The notes under the pieces are model-generated. The model saw only the letters and a list, made by a program, of their open reading frames with translations. It was not told the DNA's origin and did no database searches. The position numbers were made by a program, and so were the translations under genes. Shown here piece after piece: positions 59,901 to 64,000 of a stretch of DNA of 64,000 nucleotides (position 1 is the stretch's first letter; every line of letters begins with the position of its first letter). This stretch comes from Rhyacichthys aspro (Eukaryota; Chordata; Actinopteri; Gobiiformes; Rhyacichthyidae). The DNA lies in NCBI GenBank assembly GCA_036850595.1, contig CM072170.1, positions 18,327,136 through 18,391,135 of the forward strand, written 5' to 3'.

Positions 59901-62756
59901 TGCTGTAATAGTGGTCATGCTTTGGTTTGTATCTTATAATTATGATAATAGCTTGCTGATTGGCCGTTCTAGACGATCGCCGATCACACTATTTGTAGTT
60001 ATGGGCCGATCATGATCGGTGGCTGATTGATCAGAGCACCACTAATTATTCCATCAAATAATTAGACAAAAATGTAAAAAGATGTTAATATTACATTTTT
60101 GAATAATTGGGCTACATGATCAGACAGTGGTCAGAGGAAGACAGTTCTAGCAGAGAAATGAGACACTATGTGTACTGTAATGTATTTACAGACTAAAGAA
60201 GAGGAGAGCAGACTGTTTGAGTGGTATGATGGACCGCTGGTCCACGCCATGAAGGAGGGAGGGGTGTTCTTGATGGACGAGATCTCGCTGGCAGACGACT
60301 CGGTCCTTGAGAGACTCAATAGGTACAGATACACACAGATCACACAAAACACATTAAAAATGCCTCTACACTTTTCATGGAACACTTAACTTTTTAGAAA
60401 ATGGATAAAATTTGCCTCTGTTTGTTGTTAGTGTTCTAGAGACTGAGAAGACACTGGTGTTGGCCGAGAAAGGCAGTGGTGAGAGTGACGATGTGGAGCT
60501 ACTAAGAGCAGCACCATTTTTCCGTTTGGTAGCCACCATGAATCCTGGGGGGAGACTTTTGGAAAAAAGGAGGTAAAAATTTAAATATAGAGAAAGCAAT
60601 GCTATTATACATCAACTATTTAGAATAATTTAGTTTACTGATACAGTAATTAGTAATAGAATGTGATTTAATATACAGCACACTTTCACTGGAGCTGTAG
60701 AATATGGGTATGAAGGCTAACAACTAAGTGACTTTAGAATTTGGGGTTATGCTAATAGTGAAATAGTGAAATGCAACCCAACTGCTCGGGTAGTTCTAGT
60801 ATTACATCACCATATATTATGGTATTAATTTTAAACTTACCAGACACATTGAATTACCTTTTTATTCACAGAGGTTATCACTTACTCAACACAATTCTGA
60901 ATTAAAGTCCCTTGGATGAGTGATGAAATGCCTTAAACCCTTGTCCAGATGCCTTGTAAAATCCTTTTATTGAATAGGTCCTGGGTGACTGAGAACCTAC
61001 ACAGACATATGTGTATATAATTCTGACATATTGCATATGTCTTTTTGGACAGCTTTCTCCTGCTCTTAGAAACCGTTTTACTGAGATCTGGTGTCCTCAA
61101 AATAACAGCCGCAGTGACCTGGTTCAGATCGTCCATCACAACCTGCGATCAGGAATCTCTCTGAAAGGTAACAGTCCACCAACAAACAGTCAGGCTAACA
61201 CCACTCCAACACAAGTCTTCAAAGCCAACCAAACTAATTCTGCTGTGGTTAATGCAGGGGGCGACATAGCAGAACTGATGTTGGACTTCATCGATTGGCT
61301 GACCCGGCAGGACTTTGGTCGACGCTGCATCCTGAGTGTCAGAGATATCTTGTCCTGGGTCAATTTTCTCAATGCAGTATGCAAGCAGGACGAAGATGGC
61401 TTTAAGACAATGGAAAAGTCTCAGAATAAGGAGGAGTACGAGTGGGACCTAAAACTGGACACTGTCACAGCCTTTATCCACGCTGCATGCCTGGTCTACA
61501 TAGACAGCCTGGGGTCAGGTAAGCCCATGGTTTTCAATGGTGGCAACAAAGCCTTTAACCTTTATCTATTATACAAACCCAAATCCCAAAAAGTTGGGAC
61601 ACTGTATAAATTGTAAATAATAGCACTATGCAATGATTTTAAAATCTCTTAAAAAAACACATTTTATTCACAATAGAACATAAACATCAGATGTTAAAAC
61701 AGAGGCATTTTATCAATTCATGAAAAATAATTAACCTTGCACTGCATCTGGATTTCCCTGAGATTTGAGAGTTTCCAAACTCGTGTAAATCCATCTTGTA
61801 TCCTGCCAAACAAACTGCTTGAGTCGAACCGTGCTCTTGTTCGACTCAGATTGTTTGGCGCTCACCGGACTCTTGTGACCATTCATGTGGCAGCACTAAC
61901 AGGGCGATTTTTTGATGAAAGCAACAAGCGCTCTTTTCTCAACATGGCTACACCGACCTCAGCATTGATGCTGCCATCGAATCAGTTTTGTCAGCAGTAG
62001 AGAGTATTTCTTCTTTGAAAGTAGAGCAAAGAGTGGCATGTCATCTGAATCATTGCTATGATTGGTTAAAGAAACCTCATCAATCACCTGCCAAGTTTTC
62101 GACAGAAGGCGCCTCCCTTTTGCAAACGCTTTCAACTGGAGCCTTTCCAAATAGTAATGTGAAACACGATGTGGAGCAGTTCAATCTGGCAGAGTCAGGT
62201 TAAAAAAAATTATATCTCTGAATTTGATATAAGCAGCATATCTCTATAAGTAAATAAGTAGGACTAAAAAATACAGCTGGTAGAGCATTTGGCAACTAAT
62301 TATTACAAGATTATATCACTGGCGAAGGTTCATCAACCTGCAAAAAACTGTGCCTAAAAACTGGAAAATTTTCAGAAAAAAAAAATTATATTGCAAGGAC
62401 TATCCCACCATCAATAGAACATAATGTCATCAAAAGAGTCAGCAAATCTGGAGAAATCTCTGTGATAAGGGACAAGGTCATTTATCATATTGTATTGGAG
62501 TAAATCAATTCAGTTGACTCAAACTTTATTCACCAAGCACATTTCCACAGCCAGGACTGAACCAAAGTTCTTTCCATCGGTCCAATAACAATTAGCAATC
62601 AGAACATCAAAAGAGTAAACATTATGTTAATAAAACAATAAATAACAATAGAAAATAAATATAGTGCCACAGTGCTCCTAGGTGTCAAAAACTCTTCTGA
62701 ATAAATTAGTCTTTAGCTTTAAGTTAAAGCTCCAGTACCTGATTGTCTTTTTCAGA

Positions 62757-62798
<42 letters not shown>

Positions 62799-64000
62799 TT
62801 GAGTTTCAAACGGAAGCCCCGCCCTTACTTCCCTACTCACTCTCACAAACCCCTCCCAGGCTTTTCTCTCGTCTCGTGCTTGAATTCATGTGCGCATCTT
62901 ATACGACTACACCTATCTCTATTGAGTATTCATTTCTTAAAATTGCTTATAATAAGCAGCAGATGGCATCATAGAGCATGATTTTTTCAAATACTATTGC
63001 TCTTGCAATATACTATATGGGGTCTAAGCCATTTTTTTCAACTAGATGAAAACTATATTAGGTACTGGAGCTTACTGTGAACCTTGTGAACATCCACCAG
63101 CGAACAAGAGCCAACAGCCTTTGGAATAAGAGCCGCAGTAGATTGGCAGGGTTAAAGCGGACGCAGGCAAGGTGCACCGATAAAGTGGCGTGAATTACAC
63201 TTACGTGCTTAGCTGTGGTTAGAGCCAGAAACAAAATTTTCAAATCAGTGTGTTCCAGTGGTTTGAAGGGATGGCTGCCAGGTCCCAAGAAGAAGACATG
63301 GGCATCCTTGTGCTAGCTTGTTGTTGTGTAGCAAAAATGAATTCTCTTTCAAAGTCGCTTCCAAAGTGCTTGCAAAACTCCATTGCCAATGCGTGTGGTG
63401 AAGGCTGCGTGTATCACTTGCAGAGAGGGTTCGGCAGAGGTGTGTGGAGCTCCTACCTAACAGTTAAGCTAGCGGCAAAAGACACAGGGAATTGCGATAG
63501 CTTAATAATAGTAATTGACTGACAGGTGATGTAGCATCAGTGGCTTATATTGTGGGGTGTGACACGTAATCAGTGCCAGCCACTCAGGGCTTTTCAAACC
63601 TGCAGCTGTGCAGCACTTTGTTTCAGCTAGATGTAACTAATTCAATCAAGATTAAGCCTACAACAGGCATGTCATGTGTAAGCCAAATACCACCCAACTG
63701 GAATCGGACTGCCATCGTAAAAATGTGAAACACTGTGATATTTTTCCATGATGTGCCTGTCTACATTTGAGGCAGTGAACCTGGCTAGTGTTCAAACAGT
63801 ATTATCTGATTTGCATTTTTGTCGCAGGGACCACCGCGTCCAGTGCAGACAATGCCCTGCTGGCCCGCAGACTGTGCCTTGGTTTCCTGCAGCAGCAGCT
63901 GAGCAACATGACCGAGCTGGACCAGGACATGATGGAGGCCCTGAGAGTGTATGACACCAGCCTACCCCGGGAACCTCAGTGGGGCAATGACTACTTCGGA
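56763..64000 (+). CDS. mdn1: Midasin (MDN1/Rea1), internal part, 9 exons; open at both ends
   Basis: Midasin is a giant nuclear AAA+ ATPase that strips assembly factors from pre-60S ribosomal particles. Exons are 56763-56909, 57002-57143, 58784-58918, 59468-59606, 59735-59864, 60192-60322, 60432-60572, 61053-61518 and 63828 to beyond 64000. They encode the end of AAA3 (LSRAFRNRFVELHF, arginine-finger region), all of AAA4 (Walker A GDTGCGKTT, Walker B FLMDEISLADD, sensor 1 ATMNPGG, arginine finger LSPALRNRFTEIW) and the start of the AAA4-AAA5 linker. About 1,200 N-terminal codons are absent: no earlier exon was found and a gap lies upstream. The exon at 60432-60572 carries a net +2 frameshift. 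One intron is GC-AG. Otherwise frame and splice sites are intact. Confidence 0.96.
57002..57143 (+). CDS. mdn1: mdn1 exon (AAA3 C-terminal subdomain)
   Basis: The exon encodes SFRRGSSVFAGKHGFITLRD followed by LFRWADRYRL and WLQHLADN. LRDLFRW is a recurrent midasin motif of the small AAA subdomain. The acceptor is TCTTAG and the donor GTAGGT. Confidence 0.96.
57144..58783 (+). other. mdn1 intron with LINE fragment
   Basis: AT-rich intron of 1.6 kb containing an L1/Tx1-like fragment (57780-58250). Nothing else was recognised. Confidence 0.6.
57780..58250 (+). pseudogene. L1/Tx1-like LINE ORF2 C-terminal relic
   Basis: In broken frames the segment reads LWQGKQPCLKKIHLQKSKSN followed by GGLTLPNFFFY, matching the 'FIW.GK.PR ... 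L..PK..GGL.LPN' motif after the reverse-transcriptase domain of L1-clade LINEs. The rest is too decayed to follow. Confidence 0.6.
58784..58918 (+). CDS. mdn1: mdn1 exon (AAA3-AAA4 junction)
   Basis: The exon encodes GYMLLAGRVRKPEEEATILS and a following segment with LEKHFKRTIYPENLFSQKQ. The acceptor is CACCAG and the donor GTGAGT. Frame joins both neighbours. Confidence 0.95.
58919..59467 (+). other. mdn1 intron with TCTAG microsatellite
   Basis: AT-rich intron of 549 bp. A pentanucleotide microsatellite occupies 59262-59320. The TIR-like phrase CTATGACACAACTTCCACAA near 59095 is partly inverted at 59110-59130 (TGTGTCATAGCAG), making a small hairpin. Confidence 0.6.
59262..59320. repeat. (TCTAT/TCTAG)n microsatellite
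   Basis: Tandem pentamers TCTAT, then TCTAG (about six copies), with a TCTGT variant. Confidence 0.9.
59468..59606 (+). CDS. mdn1: mdn1 exon (start of AAA4)
   Basis: The exon encodes FRHVVWTQGMRRLAVLVGRA and ends in VLLVGDTG, the first half of the AAA4 Walker A loop, which is split by the intron. The acceptor is GGCAG and the donor GTATGA. Confidence 0.96.
59735..59864 (+). CDS. mdn1: mdn1 exon (Walker A second half; GC donor)
   Basis: The exon begins with the base completing Gly, then CGKTTICQLFAALAGQKFFS and HLHMETSDFLGGLRPVRHTQ. The acceptor is TTGCAG. The donor is GCAAGA, a GC-AG intron. A GTAAGA 25 bases further on would shift the frame straight into a stop. Confidence 0.93.
59865..60191 (+). 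other. mdn1 GC-AG intron with GATC-rich palindrome
   Basis: Intron of 327 bp with a GC donor. At 59965-60035 it contains several GCCGATC/GATCGGT words forming a palindrome (GGCCGATCATGATCGGTGGC), probably part of a small dispersed repeat. Confidence 0.6.
60192..60322 (+). CDS. mdn1: mdn1 exon (AAA4 Walker B)
   Basis: The exon encodes RLFEWYDGPLVHAMKEGGVF followed by LMDEISLADDSVLERLN. DE is the Walker B pair. The acceptor is TTACAG and the donor GTACAG. Confidence 0.97.
60432..60572 (+). CDS. mdn1: mdn1 exon (AAA4 sensor 1) with net +2 frameshift
   Basis: The exon encodes SVLETEKTLVLAEKGSGESD, then RLVATMNPGG (sensor 1). Beyond 60546 the reading departs from the family: a run of six G (60547-60552) and a run of four T (60557-60560) each appear one base longer than the frame needs. 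The next exon must start in phase 0, but this exon ends in phase 2. The mature message would hit a stop within the next exon. The acceptor is GTTAG and the donor GTAAAA. Confidence 0.9.
60573..61052 (+). other. mdn1 intron
   Basis: AT-rich intron of 480 bp. No element was recognised. Confidence 0.6.
61053..61518 (+). CDS. mdn1: mdn1 exon (AAA4 arginine finger and linker)
   Basis: This 466-nt exon opens with LSPALRNRFTEIWCPQ and continues through ELMLDFIDWLTRQDFGRRCI, LSVRDILSWVNFLNAV and AACLVYIDSLGSG. Compared with the human protein it carries an extra Asn/Thr/Pro-rich insert (about 61165-61255) between HNLRSGISLK and the MLDFIDWL segment. The acceptor is GGACAG and the donor GTAAGC. Confidence 0.96.
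61571..62490 (+). mobile_element. Tc1/mariner-like transposon fragment, split by a ~540-bp insertion
   Basis: The left part (61571-61735) begins TACAAACCCAAATCCCAAAA and has TTATTCACAATAGAACATAA, the remembered 5' end of a very common teleost Tc1-like family. The right part (about 62320-62490) reads GAACATAATGTCATCAAAAG and AATCTGGAGAAATCTCTGTG, the helix-turn-helix region of its transposase. The segment between (about 61741-62280) does not belong to the family and looks inserted. Only the 5' third of the element is present. Confidence 0.6.
62760..62797. repeat. (GA)n microsatellite
   Basis: About 17 tandem GA dinucleotides. Confidence 0.97.
63828..64000 (+). CDS. mdn1: mdn1 exon (AAA4-AAA5 linker), cut by right edge
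   Basis: The exon encodes TTASSADNALLARRLCLGFL and continues open to the last base (ending WGNDYFG). The acceptor is GTCGCAG. It corresponds to human residues after YIDGIGSG. Confidence 0.93.

Larger units (their letters stand above)
61519..63827 (+). other. mdn1 intron with Tc1-like fragments
   Basis: Intron of 2.3 kb containing a split Tc1/mariner fragment (61571-62490) and a GA microsatellite (62760-62797). A 90-codon open frame at 63250-63522 has no recognisable domain. Confidence 0.6.

Noticed and set aside
63250..63522. 90-codon open frame in the last mdn1 intron
   Set aside because: No recognisable domain, no splice continuity with mdn1, and the opposite strand is open too; likely part of a repeat or chance.

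Overview
This window is teleost fish nuclear DNA. Multi-exon vertebrate genes with canonical GT..AG introns are recognisable, and the intergenic and intronic DNA is AT-rich and full of decayed DNA transposons, LINE fragments, microsatellites and satellite arrays of the kind seen in ray-finned fish. No prokaryotic, viral, CRISPR, rRNA or tRNA gene was seen. Species cannot be named from the sequence.

Layout. (1) 1-15.7 kb, minus strand: the 5' seven coding exons of a GABA-A receptor rho subunit, best matched to gabrr2. The gene runs off the left edge just after TM1. (2) 18.25-33.15 kb, minus strand: a complete eight-exon ube2j1, the tail-anchored ER ubiquitin-conjugating enzyme of ERAD. It encodes 315 aa, with catalytic Cys91 and the C-terminal membrane anchor intact. 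A compact promoter with a perfect CRE palindrome and an ETS site lies just upstream. (3) 33.4-56.7 kb: a gene-poor block with a LINE reverse-transcriptase relic, a hAT transposase relic carrying a long palindrome, a PIF/Harbinger relic, an ACTAGT-rich array, a ~176-bp satellite and a 100-N assembly gap. (4) 56.76-64.0 kb, plus strand: nine exons of mdn1 (midasin, the AAA+ ribosome-assembly ATPase), covering the end of AAA3, all of AAA4 and the start of the AAA4-AAA5 linker. The gene runs off the right edge.

The order gabrr2 - ube2j1 - mdn1 matches the human 6q15 neighbourhood (GABRR1, GABRR2, UBE2J1, RRAGD, ANKRD6, LYRM2, MDN1). No exon of rragd, ankrd6 or lyrm2 was recognised in between. The three genes are conserved neighbours, not a functional pathway: a retinal/neuronal chloride channel, an ER quality-control enzyme and a nuclear ribosome-assembly motor.

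The points most worth checking are: mdn1 lacks about 1,200 N-terminal codons, which should lie upstream of 56.76 kb where there is only a satellite and an N gap; one mdn1 exon carries a net +2 frameshift at two homopolymers beside the AAA4 sensor-1 motif; one mdn1 intron is GC-AG; and a phase-0 open exon-like block at 37.8 kb belongs to no recognised gene. I saw no convincing new biological system.
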